A stretch of DNA of 23,966 nt from Pseudomonadota bacterium (GCA_023399815.1 JAEWOJ010000215.1:1-23966); one strand, 5' to 3'. Numbered from the stretch's first letter, positions 7,224-15,122 are shown. A program made the numbers and translations. Notes: generated by a model not told the origin, from the letters alone.

Positions 7224-7768
7224 CGCGCGACGTCTCCGGGAGCCGCCGCCACCGGGGCCAGGTACTGCTGCAGGCGCTCGAAGAAATGCCGGTAGAACAC
7301 CGCGTCCTGCACCGTGCTGCTGGCCACGCGTACCAGCGAATCGTCCTTGCCGCCGAACGGCAGCGACACCGAGCCCAGCGCGCCGACGCCGACGCTGGCC
7401 GAGGTCGGCGACTTCTTCAGCGCATAGCGGTCCTGCACCGCGCTGGCGAACACCTGCGCGCCGCCGGTGCCGCGCGGGGCGCAGGACACGCGCAGCACCA
7501 GCTGTTCGTGCAGCTCTTCCTTCGGCTGGAAATTCTTGTTGGCCTCGACGCTGTCCGCGCCGGCGCGGCTGATCGCATAGCCCTGTCCCAGCAGTGCGCG
7601 GCGCGCGGCCTCGCAGGCCTGCGCAGGCGTGGCATCGACGTCGCGCGTGTAGGTGTCGCCGGAATCGAACGACTCGCGCACCAGCGTGCTGTCGGCGGCG
7701 CGGCCGCCGCAGCCAGCCAGGACGACGCAGGCCAGGGCCGGCACTACACGGGGAACATGCCTGTGCAT
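7220..7768 (-). CDS. DUF2242 family lipoprotein
   Basis: A 182-aa protein with a lipoprotein signal: hydrophobic VVPALACVVLAGC, lipobox LAGC with the lipidated C20. The mature part resembles the DUF2242 family: SFDSGDTYTRDVDATPAQACEAARRALL, then KKSPTSASVGVGALGSVSLP, and a C-terminal FYRHFFERLQQYL. The function of that family is not known. The start at 7768 is supported by GGAGG four bases upstream. It is first in a close-packed series with the unknown exported protein, gnd and the BON protein. The lipobox places it on the periplasmic face of the inner or outer membrane; the residue after Cys is Gly, not Asp, so outer-membrane sorting is likely by the E. coli rule. Confidence 0.85.
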   Translation of the reverse strand: MHRHVPRVVPALACVVLAGCGGRAADSTLVRESFDSGDTYTRDVDATPAQACEAARRALLGQGYAISRAGADSVEANKNFQPKEELHEQLVLRVSCAPRGTGGAQVFASAVQDRYALKKSPTSASVGVGALGSVSLPFGGKDDSLVRVASSTVQDAVFYRHFFERLQQYLAPVAAAPGDVAR

Positions 7769-7801
7769 GGCACCTCCACACTCGGAAGGCCCTCAGCATA
7801 A

Positions 7802-7831
7802 CGCCGCCAGCGTGGAGGCACGCTGACGGCG
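7802..7831 (-). terminator. Hairpin downstream of prc, probable terminator
   Basis: Arms 7802-7814 and 7819-7831 pair over 13 positions with one mismatch around the 4-nt loop GAGG. The hairpin lies 33 bp after the prc stop and before the DUF2242 promoter region. The run of T that follows a classic intrinsic terminator is poor on either strand, so termination efficiency is uncertain. Confidence 0.45.
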
Positions 7832-7863
7832 CATGTACGGCGGAAACGCTGTGCCTGCGGCGC

Positions 7864-10038
7864 TCAGTCGGCCCAACGGCCGGGGCCGGTGGACTGCGGC
7901 AGCACCTGCGCCGACAGCGGGCGGTCCTTCTCCAGCAGGTTCACCGCGTCGGACAGGATCGAGGCCGATTCCTTCAGCAGCGGATCGGGACGCTTCTCGG
8001 CGGCCTTCTCGCGCGCGGCGTCCTTGACGATGTCGCGCTCGTTGCCGGTCAGGCCGTCGTCGCTGCCGTCGTCGGCCAGCGGGTCCAGCGGCAGGCCCAG
8101 CTGCCTGCGGATCTCCTGGCGCTGCTTGCGCTGGGCGTCCTGCCTGTCGCGCTCGGCGCGGCGCTCGGCCTCGTTGAGCGAGATGTACTTCTTCGCCGCC
8201 TCGGCGCGGAACTGGTCCACGTCCTCCTGCCACCACTGGAACTCGCGGTCGCTGCGGATGCGATCGGCGTGGCGCGATTCCAGGCGCGGCAGGATCGGCG
8301 CGAAATTGCCGTACTGGGTGTGCGGCACCGAGGCGATGCGGGTCCACGGCAGCGCGTTGTCGTAGGTGCTCTCGCCGAACTCGCTGGCGTCCACGCTGGC
8401 CGGGAAGGCCAGGTCCGGCACCACGCCCTTGTGCTGGGTGGAGGAGCCGCTGACGCGGAAGAACTGGGCGATGGTCAGCTTGACCTGGCCGAAGCGTTCC
8501 TTCTCGCTGGCCGGCCAGCGGTCCAGCGGCACCACGTTCTGCACGGTGCCCTTGCCGAAAGTGGTCTCGCCGATCACCAGGCCGCGACCGTAGTCCTGGA
8601 TGGCGCCGGCGAAGATCTCCGAGGCCGAGGCCGAGCCGCGGTTGATCAGCACCGCCAGCGGGCCGTCCCAGGCCACCGCCGGATTGCGGTCGCTGTTGAC
8701 GGTGACGCGGCCGCCGGACTCGCGCACCTGCACCACCGGGCCCTGCTCGATGAACAGGCCGGTCAGTTCGATGGCTTCGTCGAGCGAGCCGCCGCCATTG
8801 TTGCGCAGGTCCAGCACCACGCCGTCGAGCTTGTCGGCCTTGAAGCCGGCCAGCAGGCGGGCCACGTCGCGGGTGGCCGAGGCGTAGTCGCTGGCGTTGC
8901 GGCGGCGACCCTCGAAATCCTGGTAGAAGGTCGGCAGCTTGACGATACCGATGCGGCGCTCCGGCTCGCCGGCGCCGCCGGGGAGGGTCAGGGTCTCGCC
9001 CTTGGCGGCCTGCTCGGCCAGGCGCACCTTCTGCCGGGTCAGCACCAAGGTGTGATGCTTGCCGTCGGCACCTTCTTCGGCCGGAATGAATTCCAGCTTG
9101 ACCTGGGTGTCCTTGGCGCCGCGGATCTTGGCCACCACGTCGTCGATGCGCCAGCCGATCACGTCCTCGACCGCGCCCGACCGGCCCTGGCCGACGCCGA
9201 CGATGCGGTCGCCCGGCTTGAGCGTGCCGTCCACCGCGGCCGGGCCGCCGGCGATGATCTCGCGGATCACCACCACGTCGTCCTGGCGCTGCAGCTGCGC
9301 GCCGATGCCTTCCAGCGACAGCGACATGGCCTGGTTGAAGTTCTCGGCCGTGCGCGGGGTGAAGTAGTCGGTGTGCGGATCGACCGCGCGGGTGTAGGCG
9401 TTCATGAAGAACGAGAACACGTCCTCGCCCTTCACCTCGGTGACCGACTTGAGCAGGGTGGCGTAGCGCTTGTCCAGGGTCTTGCGGATATCCGCCGCCG
9501 GCTTGCCGGCCAGCTTCAGCCGCAGCCAGTCGTTCTTGACCGACTTGCGCCACAGCTCGTCCAGCTCGGCGCTGGTGGCCCACGGCACGTCCTTGCGGTC
9601 GTAGTCGAAGCGCTCGTCGAGGGCGAAATCCGGTTCCTGCTTGAGCAGGCGACGCGCGTAGGCCACGCGCTCGGTGACGCGCTGGCGGTAGACCGCGAAC
9701 ACCTGGAACGCGGGATCGAGCTCGCCGGTGCGGATCGCGGTGCCGGTCTGCTCGGCCAGCGGCGCGAAGCGGTCCACGTCCTCGCAGGTGAAGAACTGCT
9801 TGCCGCTGTCCAGCGACTCCAGGTAGCGCTTGAACACGTCCTGCGAGGTCGCCGCGTCCAGCGGCCGCGGGCGGTAGGCGTAGCGACTGTCGGACAGCAG
9901 CCCGTACACGAGCTTGGAGGTGGTCGCCTGGTCGACGGTCGCGGTGGACGGCAGCGCCTGGGTATCGGCGCGCGCCAGCAACGCGGCCGGCGCGGTCAGC
10001 GCGAAGGCCAGCAGGAAAGCGGGAACTCGGTAGTTCAT
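7864..10038 (-). CDS. prc: Tail-specific periplasmic protease Prc (C-terminal processing peptidase, S41)
   Basis: Degrades or trims periplasmic and membrane proteins from their C-terminal tails; in E. coli it processes PBP3 and, with an adaptor, controls peptidoglycan endopeptidases. The 724-aa protein has a signal peptide cut near LLARA-DT, the Prc N-terminal domain (about 30-235), a PDZ domain (about 238-330, with PGDRIVGV), and the S41 protease core. Catalytic residues by spacing to E. coli S430/D441/K455 are S471 (within SASASE), D482 (QDYG) and K496 (FGKGTVQ). The C-terminal DUF3340-type region, rich in Arg, Lys and Glu, runs from about 560. I chose the ATG at 10038; a TTG one codon earlier is also open. 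The nearby cell-wall genes fit its E. coli role, but it is not in their operon; 501 bp separate it from lipA. Confidence 0.96.
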   Translation of the reverse strand: MNYRVPAFLLAFALTAPAALLARADTQALPSTATVDQATTSKLVYGLLSDSRYAYRPRPLDAATSQDVFKRYLESLDSGKQFFTCEDVDRFAPLAEQTGTAIRTGELDPAFQVFAVYRQRVTERVAYARRLLKQEPDFALDERFDYDRKDVPWATSAELDELWRKSVKNDWLRLKLAGKPAADIRKTLDKRYATLLKSVTEVKGEDVFSFFMNAYTRAVDPHTDYFTPRTAENFNQAMSLSLEGIGAQLQRQDDVVVIREIIAGGPAAVDGTLKPGDRIVGVGQGRSGAVEDVIGWRIDDVVAKIRGAKDTQVKLEFIPAEEGADGKHHTLVLTRQKVRLAEQAAKGETLTLPGGAGEPERRIGIVKLPTFYQDFEGRRRNASDYASATRDVARLLAGFKADKLDGVVLDLRNNGGGSLDEAIELTGLFIEQGPVVQVRESGGRVTVNSDRNPAVAWDGPLAVLINRGSASASEIFAGAIQDYGRGLVIGETTFGKGTVQNVVPLDRWPASEKERFGQVKLTIAQFFRVSGSSTQHKGVVPDLAFPASVDASEFGESTYDNALPWTRIASVPHTQYGNFAPILPRLESRHADRIRSDREFQWWQEDVDQFRAEAAKKYISLNEAERRAERDRQDAQRKQRQEIRRQLGLPLDPLADDGSDDGLTGNERDIVKDAAREKAAEKRPDPLLKESASILSDAVNLLEKDRPLSAQVLPQSTGPGRWAD

Positions 10039-10238
10039 CAAAGTACTCGTGGCACCAGGCGGTGGAATAAGACTGCAGACGACTCGGACAACGGGACAGT
10101 GCCGGAAGTTTCGGCGCTTGTCATCCGGCCCGCATGCAGGCTAGCGGGCCGCTCGTAGCGGAGCGTGAATGGCCGCCGGCAGCGTCCTGCCGCGGGTCGG
10201 GCGACGGCGCGCCGCGTCGGGCGGCTGGCTGCCAGGTA

Positions 10239-10308
10239 CCGACCGACGGTCGGCACCGATCGGTCGGAGCGTCACGGCGCGCCACCGCCGTTCCCGGATC
10301 GCGGGAAT
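10239..10308. other. Two small palindromes in the prc-lipA gap
   Basis: At 10239-10267 CCGACCGA and TCGGTCGG form an 8-bp inverted repeat around 13 bases that themselves repeat the CGGTCGG theme. At 10291-10307 TTCCCG-GATCG-CGGGAA forms a 6-bp hairpin, of the short ATTCCCGCG type scattered in many proteobacterial genomes. The rest of 10039-10324 shows no gene with normal codon use; the prc promoter must lie here, but I see no clear -35/-10 pair. Confidence 0.4.
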
Positions 10309-10324
10309 GACGGCTGGAGGAAAG

Positions 10325-10540
10325 CCCCCTGAGTCAGGGGGCGCGCCGAAGGCGCGGGGTGTGGCAAGCGAAAGACGGGACCCGCGGTTTGCAACGCAAA
10401 CCGTGGGGCGACAGCGCGCAGCGATGGCGTGTCCCCCTGAGTCAGGGGGCGCGCCGAAGGCGCGGGGTGTGGCAAGCGTGAGACGGGGCCCGCGGTTTGC
10501 AACGCAAACCGTGGGGCGACAGCGCGCAGTGATGGCGCGT
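10325..10540. repeat. Two tandem copies of a 108-bp structured repeat
   Basis: Copy 1 is 10325-10432 and copy 2 is 10433-10540, nearly identical with only a few base changes. Each copy contains three hairpins in order: CCCCCTG-AGT-CAGGGGG, CGCGCC-GAA-GGCGCG, and a 12-bp stem CCCGCGGTTTGC-AAC-GCAAACCGTGGG with one G-T pair. Copy 2 ends at the lipA stop codon, so the array forms the 3' end of any lipA transcript. High identity between copies suggests recent duplication. It has no coding potential that fits its neighbours. Confidence 0.9.
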
Positions 10541-11547
10541 CAACTGACGCCGGCGCCGGCGGCCTGCCGGTCGGCGTGGTAGGACGAGCGCACCATCGGG
10601 CCGGAGGCGACGTGGTGGAAGCCCAGTTCGTAGCCGTAGTCTTCCAGCGCCTTGTATTCCTCGGGCGTCCAGTAGCGCAGCACCGGGTGGTGGTGCGGCG
10701 TGGGCTGCAGGTACTGGCCGATGGTGACCATTTCCACGTCGTGCGCGCGCAGGTCGCGCAGGGTGGCCTTGATCTGCTCGAACGTCTCGCCCAGGCCAAG
10801 CATGATGCCGCTCTTGGTCGGCACGTTCGGGTGCTGCGCCTTGAAGTTCTTCAGCAGGGTCAGCGACCACTGGTAGTCCGCGCCCGGGCGCACGTTGCGG
10901 TACAGGTCCGGCACGGTCTCGATGTTGTGGTTGAACACGTCCGGCGGGTTGGCCGCCAGGATCTCCAGCGCGCGCTCCATGCGGCCCTTGCCGCGGAAAT
11001 CCGGCGTCAGGATTTCGATCCTGGTGCCCGGGCTGAACTCGCGGATCGCGCTGATGCAATCGACGAAATGGCCGGCGCCGCCGTCGCGCAGGTCGTCGCG
11101 GTCGACGCTGGTGACCACCACGTACTTCAGGCCCATGTCCTTGACCGTCTGCGCCAGGTGCAGCGGCTCGGCCGCGTCCGGCGGCTTGGGCCGGCCGTGG
11201 GCGACGTCGCAGAACGAGCAGCGGCGGGTGCAGACCTCGCCGAGGATCATGAAGGTGGCGGTGCCGTGGCCGAAGCATTCGTGGATGTTCGGGCAGCTGG
11301 CCTCCTCGCACACCGTCACCAGGCGGTTCTCGCGCAGCTTGGCCTTGAGCTGCTGCACGGCGTTGCCGGAGGGGATGCGCACGCGGATCCACGACGGCTT
11401 GCGCAGCACCGGCGCGTCGGCGAACTGCACCGGCGAGCGGTTGATCTTGTCGCCACCGAGCTGCTTGGCGCCGGCCTGCAGCGGCGCGGACGGGAGGTCG
11501 CCCTGCACGACCTGCAGGGAAATGGAGCGGCTGGTGGATTCAGTCAT
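10540..11547 (-). CDS. lipA: Lipoyl synthase (radical SAM)
   Basis: Inserts two sulfur atoms into the protein-bound octanoyl group to make lipoate on dehydrogenase E2 and GcvH subunits. The 335-aa protein has the auxiliary 4Fe-4S cluster cysteines C80, C85 and C91 (CEEASCPNIHEC), the radical SAM cluster cysteines C106, C110 and C113 (CTRRCSFC), the GGE-like region LGEVCT, VTSVDRDDLRDGGA, and the C-terminal RSSYHAD, whose serine is the unusual ligand of the auxiliary cluster. An N-terminal extension of about 50 residues is common in this family. It starts 15 bp after lipB and is cotranscribed with it. The stop codon abuts the 108-bp tandem repeat. Confidence 0.98.
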   Translation of the reverse strand: MTESTSRSISLQVVQGDLPSAPLQAGAKQLGGDKINRSPVQFADAPVLRKPSWIRVRIPSGNAVQQLKAKLRENRLVTVCEEASCPNIHECFGHGTATFMILGEVCTRRCSFCDVAHGRPKPPDAAEPLHLAQTVKDMGLKYVVVTSVDRDDLRDGGAGHFVDCISAIREFSPGTRIEILTPDFRGKGRMERALEILAANPPDVFNHNIETVPDLYRNVRPGADYQWSLTLLKNFKAQHPNVPTKSGIMLGLGETFEQIKATLRDLRAHDVEMVTIGQYLQPTPHHHPVLRYWTPEEYKALEDYGYELGFHHVASGPMVRSSYHADRQAAGAGVS

Positions 11548-11562
11548 GGCGTTCCGGCGGCG

Positions 11563-12264
11563 TCAGGGCCGCATGGTCAGGTCGGGCAATCCGGGATCGT
11601 CGTGCAGGTCCAGTCCGAACTGCCGGGCCAGGTGGGACAGCAGCACCGGCTTGACCGCCTCGATGCCCGAAGGACCGCCCAAGTCTAGCACCGAGGTCAC
11701 CTGCATCCCCGCATAACCGCAGGGATTGATGCGGTGGAACGGCTCCAGGTCGAGGCCGACGTTGAAGGCCAGCCCGTGGAAGCTGCAGCCGCGGCGCACG
11801 CGGATGCCGAGCGCGGCGATCTTGGCGCCGCCGACATAGACGCCGGGCGCGCCATCCAGCCGCTCGGCGGCGATGTTCCACTCGTCCAGCGTGTCGATGA
11901 TGGCCTGCTCGATGCGGCACACGTAGTCGCGCACGCCGATGCCGAGCCGGCGCAGCTCCAGCAGCGGGTAGACCACGATCTGGCCGGGGCCGTGGTAGGT
12001 CACCTGGCCGCCGCGGTCCACGTGCAGCACCGGGATGTCGCCCGGCGCCAGCACGTGCTCTTCCTTGCCGGCCTGGCCCAGGGTGAACACCGGATCGTGC
12101 TCGACCACCCACAATTCGTCGGTGGTGGCGTCGTCGCGGACGTCGGTGAAGCGCTGCATCGCGTGCCAGACCGGCTCGTAGGCCTGGCGGCCGAGGTCGC
12201 GCAGCGTCGCCGGACGGACCTTCCCGTGCACGGCGTCGGCCGGGCAGACGCCTACAGCGTCCAC
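11563..12264 (-). CDS. lipB: Octanoyl-[ACP]:protein N-octanoyltransferase
   Basis: Moves the octanoyl group from acyl carrier protein to lipoate-dependent proteins, providing the substrate for LipA. Family motifs are EHDPVFTLGQAGK, HVDRGGQVTYHGPGQIVVYPLL, GVYVGGAKIAALGIRV with catalytic K148, SFHGLAFNV, and RINPCGYAGM with the acyl-thioester C182. No ATG lies near the N-terminus. I chose the GTG at 12264 because GGAAG lies four bases upstream and it overlaps the DUF493 stop by 13 bp, a common coupling arrangement, giving 233 aa; a GTG at 12231 (222 aa) is the alternative. The start is the only uncertain part. Confidence 0.95.
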   Translation of the reverse strand: MDAVGVCPADAVHGKVRPATLRDLGRQAYEPVWHAMQRFTDVRDDATTDELWVVEHDPVFTLGQAGKEEHVLAPGDIPVLHVDRGGQVTYHGPGQIVVYPLLELRRLGIGVRDYVCRIEQAIIDTLDEWNIAAERLDGAPGVYVGGAKIAALGIRVRRGCSFHGLAFNVGLDLEPFHRINPCGYAGMQVTSVLDLGGPSGIEAVKPVLLSHLARQFGLDLHDDPGLPDLTMRP

Positions 12265-12530
12265 TTCACTTCCGGGTGGTTGCGCAGGACCTCGTGCGCG
12301 GCGTCGTACTGCGCGCGGCTGTCGGCCATGAAGGCGATGCGCACGGACACATACTTGCCGTTGGACGAATGCTTCCAGCTGATGCGCTCGCTGAGTACAT
12401 CCACGCCAGCCTGCTGCAGCAGCCGTGGCAGCTCCTGCTCCAGCCCTATGTTGGCCGCGCCCATGGCGCTCAACTCGAAGGTGCCGGGAAACTGGAAGCC
12501 GTGTTCGGGGTTGTCGGACTTGATTTCCAT
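12252..12530 (-). CDS. DUF493 (YbeD-like) small regulatory-fold protein
   Basis: A 92-aa protein with the ferredoxin-like alpha/beta pattern of the DUF493/YbeD family: FQFPGTFELSAMGAANIG, SSNGKYVSVRIAFMADSRAQ, and a final HPEVKWTL. In E. coli ybeD lies between dacA and lipB, the same position relative to lipB as here, which supports the call. YbeD has an ACT-like fold; its exact role is not established, though its constant position suggests a link to lipoate metabolism. The start at 12530 is preferred; an ATG three codons upstream (12539) is possible. It is the first gene of the DUF493-lipB-lipA unit. Confidence 0.9.
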   Translation of the reverse strand: MEIKSDNPEHGFQFPGTFELSAMGAANIGLEQELPRLLQQAGVDVLSERISWKHSSNGKYVSVRIAFMADSRAQYDAAHEVLRNHPEVKWTL

Positions 12531-12580
12531 GCCCGCCATTATCGGGGCGCGGGGCCGCAAACCCAAGCGCTGGAACGGCG

Positions 12581-12605
12581 AAAGGGCCGCTGCTGGCGGC
12601 CCTTT
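12581..12605 (-). terminator. Intrinsic terminator downstream of the CsgG-family gene
   Basis: A perfect 10-bp stem, AAAGGGCCGC and GCGGCCCTTT, around the 5-nt loop TGCTG. The A/T ends of the stem give a short T run when read on either strand. It lies 93 bp after the stop of the CsgG-family gene and upstream of DUF493, separating the two units. Confidence 0.65.
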
Positions 12606-12639
12606 CGCGGAAAGCTGCGTTGTCGTTCCCCGGGCCAGG

Positions 12640-12690
12640 GCCGGCCAACGGCCGGCAACCCGCCGGGGGCGTACCGGCCGCAGCCGGTAC
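12640..12690. repeat. Pair of REP-like palindromes
   Basis: GCCGGCC-AAC-GGCCGGC (12640-12656) and GTACCGGC-CGCA-GCCGGTAC (12671-12690) are two perfect hairpins 14 bp apart, both followed by AAC. The first resembles the GTAG-headed palindrome at 15824-15847 but with a changed head. They sit between the CsgG-family stop and its terminator. Confidence 0.6.
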
Positions 12691-12697
12691 AACGCGC

Positions 12698-13675
12698 TTA
12701 TTTGGACAGTTCCAGCAGGGTGGAGGACACCCAGCCCTTGTTGCCCAGCTCGTCCTCGACCTCCCACATCACGCCTTCCTTGTTGCCGGTCGGGTACAGC
12801 ATCATGCCCGGGTCCAGCGAACGCACCGGCGCGCCGGTGCCCTTGGCGTTGGCCAGCAGGCGGCCCGGGCGGGTCACCGTCACCGCCTGCTGGGCGTTGG
12901 CCGCCGAGGCGTTCTCCGGCAGGCCGCCGAGCTGGGCGACGATGTCGATATAGGCCTGCAGGTAGGCCATGGTGATGACCTGGCCGATCTCGGTGTTGGC
13001 GTAGCCGCCGACGCCGGCGGCACCGAAGTCGCTGCCGCCGAACAGGCCGCCGCTGGCGCCGAAGCCGACGTCGCTCTTGCGCGCCGACCCCTCGGAGATG
13101 GCGACCTGCTCCGACGAACGCACGTCGGTCACGGTCAGCACCACGTCGGCGGTCTTGCTGCGGAAGTTCAGGCCGCCGACGACCGCGCCGGCCTTGCCGC
13201 CGATCAGGCCGCCCAGCAGGCCGCCGATGGCGTTGCCGCCGGCATTGCTGTTCTGCGAGACCAGGTCCGGGATCATCACGTAGTCGGCGGCCTTGATCTG
13301 GCCCTTGCCGACGTTGGAGCGGCCGCGCAGGTCGCCGCTGGCGGCCAGCTCGCGCTCGAACTGGCCGGCGGCCATGCCGGCGCCGCGGTCCACCAGGGTG
13401 AAGCAGCGCGAACGGCTGACGAACACCTTGATCAGCCGCGACGGCGCCGGCAGCTGCTGGCCGGTCCACCAGTTGGTGGCATCTTCCGGCTCGATGACCG
13501 AGATGGTGCCGATCGGGCGCTGGCATACCGGGATCTGGGCGGCAGCCTGCTTGCGCTGTTCCTGCGCCTGGGTGCCGGTGTTCTTGAACGACGCCTGCGC
13601 CGGCTGGCTGGACACGGCCGCGGCGATGCCCGCGGTCAGGGCGGCCGCCATCAGCGGCGAAAAGACATTACGCAT
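12698..13675 (-). CDS. CsgG/HfaB-family secreted protein with SH3-like C-terminus
   Basis: A 325-aa protein with a signal peptide cut after A28 (SSQPAQA-SF), then a CsgG-type domain: KVFVSRSRCFTLVDRGAGM, QFERELAASGDLRG, GQIKAADYVMIPDL, KTADVVLTVTDVRSSEQVAISEGSA. Glycine-rich segments (about 147-172 and 205-227) resemble glycine zippers and could be membrane hairpins. Residues about 265-325 look like a bacterial SH3 domain (MWEVEDELGNKGWVSSTLLEL), usual in cell-wall binding. CsgG of curli is a lipoprotein pore; here no lipobox is present and no csgA, B, E or F gene is near, so curli export is not implied. The 296 bp up to the divergent lpxR-like gene should hold its promoter. A role in the outer membrane or wall is inferred. 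Confidence 0.82.
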   Translation of the reverse strand: MRNVFSPLMAAALTAGIAAAVSSQPAQASFKNTGTQAQEQRKQAAAQIPVCQRPIGTISVIEPEDATNWWTGQQLPAPSRLIKVFVSRSRCFTLVDRGAGMAAGQFERELAASGDLRGRSNVGKGQIKAADYVMIPDLVSQNSNAGGNAIGGLLGGLIGGKAGAVVGGLNFRSKTADVVLTVTDVRSSEQVAISEGSARKSDVGFGASGGLFGGSDFGAAGVGGYANTEIGQVITMAYLQAYIDIVAQLGGLPENASAANAQQAVTVTRPGRLLANAKGTGAPVRSLDPGMMLYPTGNKEGVMWEVEDELGNKGWVSSTLLELSK

Positions 13676-13971
13676 GAGTTGTGTTCCCCATTACCTGCGC
13701 CTCGAGCGGGGCGCGTTCCTTTGGTCTGAAAACCCAGCGTCGGGCCCTGGTCCCTGCAGGCGGCCAGTCTGGCAAGCGCGGAGTGGTCGGCGGCGATGCT
13801 ACCGCAGGGCCATGACGCTTTCCAACCGCCGCCGGTCACGGTTCCGCCGCCGGTCCGCCCAGTCCGGAGGCGGCCCGCGCCGCTGCAACGATGTGATCCG
13901 CAGGCCCCACTGCGTCCGCGCCGCGCCCGCCATTAAGCTGCGCGCACTTCTCCCGACCCGGAACCGAGTGG
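13676..13971. other. Divergent intergenic region between the CsgG-family and LpxR-like genes
   Basis: This 296-bp gap must carry promoters for both flanking genes. I see a 12-bp direct repeat CCGCCGCCGGTC at 13826 and 13844 (18 bp apart) but no strong -35/-10 pair and no coding stretch with family resemblance. Confidence 0.4.
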
Positions 13972-15030
13972 ATGGACATCCGCCCCTGGCTGCCCCTGGC
14001 AATGGCGATGGCGATCGCCGGCAATACCGCGCATGCCGCCTCCAACGCCGCCGATACCTGCACCGGCAGCGCCCTGCACGACCATCCGCCGGCGGTCAAT
14101 TTCCGCGTGGACAACGACCTGTTCGGCGGCCGTCACCAGGACCAGGGCTATACCAATGGCGCGCTGCTGACCCTGGTCTCGCCCAACCTGGTCGATTACA
14201 CCAACGACCCCTGCCTGCCGGCGCCGGCGCGCTGGATCAACCGCCACCTGGAACGGCTGCAGCCCGGCGGCTACGAGCAGCAGAACATGATCTTCAGCGT
14301 CGGCCAGGGCCTGTTCACGCCCACCGACCGGGAGCGTTCCGACCTGATCGAGGACGATCGCCCCTATGCCGCGGTGCTGCTGGTCAATTTCGGCTACAAC
14401 GCACGCCATGGCGACCACCTGCGCACCACCCAGCTGGCGGTGGGCGTGGTGGGCCCGGCAGCGCAGGGCAGGCAGGTGCAGGACGCCGTGCACAGCCTGC
14501 TCGGCGACGAGAAGTTCAGGGGCTGGGACAACCAGCTGCGCAACGAGCCGGTATTCAAGCTGCTGCACGAGCGGATGCAGCGCTGGCCATCGGTCAACGC
14601 CGCCGGCTGGGGCTGGGATGCCATCGGCCACTGGGGCGGCGCCATCGGCAACCTGGCGACCCATGCCAATGGCGGTGGCGAGGTCCGTTTCGGCTGGAAG
14701 CTGCCGGACGACTTCGGCAGTTCGCCGATGCGGCCGGCCGGCGAGAACACCGCGCCGACCCGCGGCGGCCGCCTGCCGGGCTGGTCCGGGCATCTGTTCG
14801 TGACCGCCGACGCGCGCTGGGTGCTGCGCGACATCACCCTGGACGGCAACACCTTCCGCCACAGCCACAGCGTGGACAAGCGCCCGTTCGTCGGCGACCT
14901 CGGCTACGGCGTGGCGGTGACGCGCGGCAGGTGGAAATTCGCGCTTGCCCGCTACTACCGCACCCGCGAGTTCGACGGGCAGAAGGAACGGCCGGCGTTC
15001 GGCAGCTTCACCGTCAGCCGGACGCTGTAA
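13972..15030 (+). CDS. LpxR-like outer-membrane lipid A 3'-O-deacylase (DUF2219)
   Basis: LpxR removes the 3'-acyloxyacyl group from lipid A in the outer membrane, weakening its inflammatory signal. The 352-aa protein has a signal peptide cut after A22 (TAHA-AS) and the DUF2219 order: NFRVDNDLFGGRHQDQGYTNG, GLFTPTDRERSDLIEDDRPYAAVL, VGPAAQGRQVQDAVHSLLGDEKFRGWDNQL, and a C-terminal strand ending in an aromatic/Leu residue as in beta-barrels. Positions corresponding to the Salmonella active site are N48/D49, T61, H174 and E180; the H-to-E spacing of six matches H122/E128. The mature length (about 330) fits the 12-strand barrel. It is one of only three plus-strand genes in the window and starts at the ATG at 13972, with a weak GAG-type ribosome site. 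Activity is inferred, not shown. Confidence 0.88.
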   Translation: MDIRPWLPLAMAMAIAGNTAHAASNAADTCTGSALHDHPPAVNFRVDNDLFGGRHQDQGYTNGALLTLVSPNLVDYTNDPCLPAPARWINRHLERLQPGGYEQQNMIFSVGQGLFTPTDRERSDLIEDDRPYAAVLLVNFGYNARHGDHLRTTQLAVGVVGPAAQGRQVQDAVHSLLGDEKFRGWDNQLRNEPVFKLLHERMQRWPSVNAAGWGWDAIGHWGGAIGNLATHANGGGEVRFGWKLPDDFGSSPMRPAGENTAPTRGGRLPGWSGHLFVTADARWVLRDITLDGNTFRHSHSVDKRPFVGDLGYGVAVTRGRWKFALARYYRTREFDGQKERPAFGSFTVSRTL

Positions 15031-15078
15031 GGGCGTGCGGGAGGAGGGCGCTGCCCTTCCGCAGCCGTGCCACGACAG

Positions 15079-15116
15079 GTATTGGCTTGACAATACTTAT
15101 TCAATACTTATATTCA
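15079..15116 (+). promoter_or_regulatory. Toxin-antitoxin promoter with symmetric operator
   Basis: TTGACA (15087-15092), 16 bases, TATATT (15109-15114): the best sigma-70 promoter in the window, in an AT-rich patch. GTATTG-N6-CAATAC (15079-15096) is a perfect inverted repeat across the -35, and CAATACTTAT recurs at 15091 and 15102, so the -35 to -10 region is filled with repeated half-sites. This fits autorepression by the antitoxin. The expected start of transcription (about 15121) is only two bases from the toxin ATG at 15123. Confidence 0.8.
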
Positions 15117-15122
15117 GCCGTC

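Noticed and set aside
7594..10158. 854-codon open frame on the plus strand
   Set aside because: Antisense shadow of prc, which has full catalytic motifs.
10272..10539. Open frames through the 108-bp repeats
   Set aside because: The repeated peptide only mirrors the tandem DNA; stems and repetition explain the sequence better than coding.
10325..10540. CRISPR array
   Set aside because: Two direct units with no spacers; each unit is structured and 108 bp long, and no cas gene is near.
12698..13675. Curli secretion locus
   Set aside because: CsgG-type domain present but no csgA, B, E or F and no lipobox.
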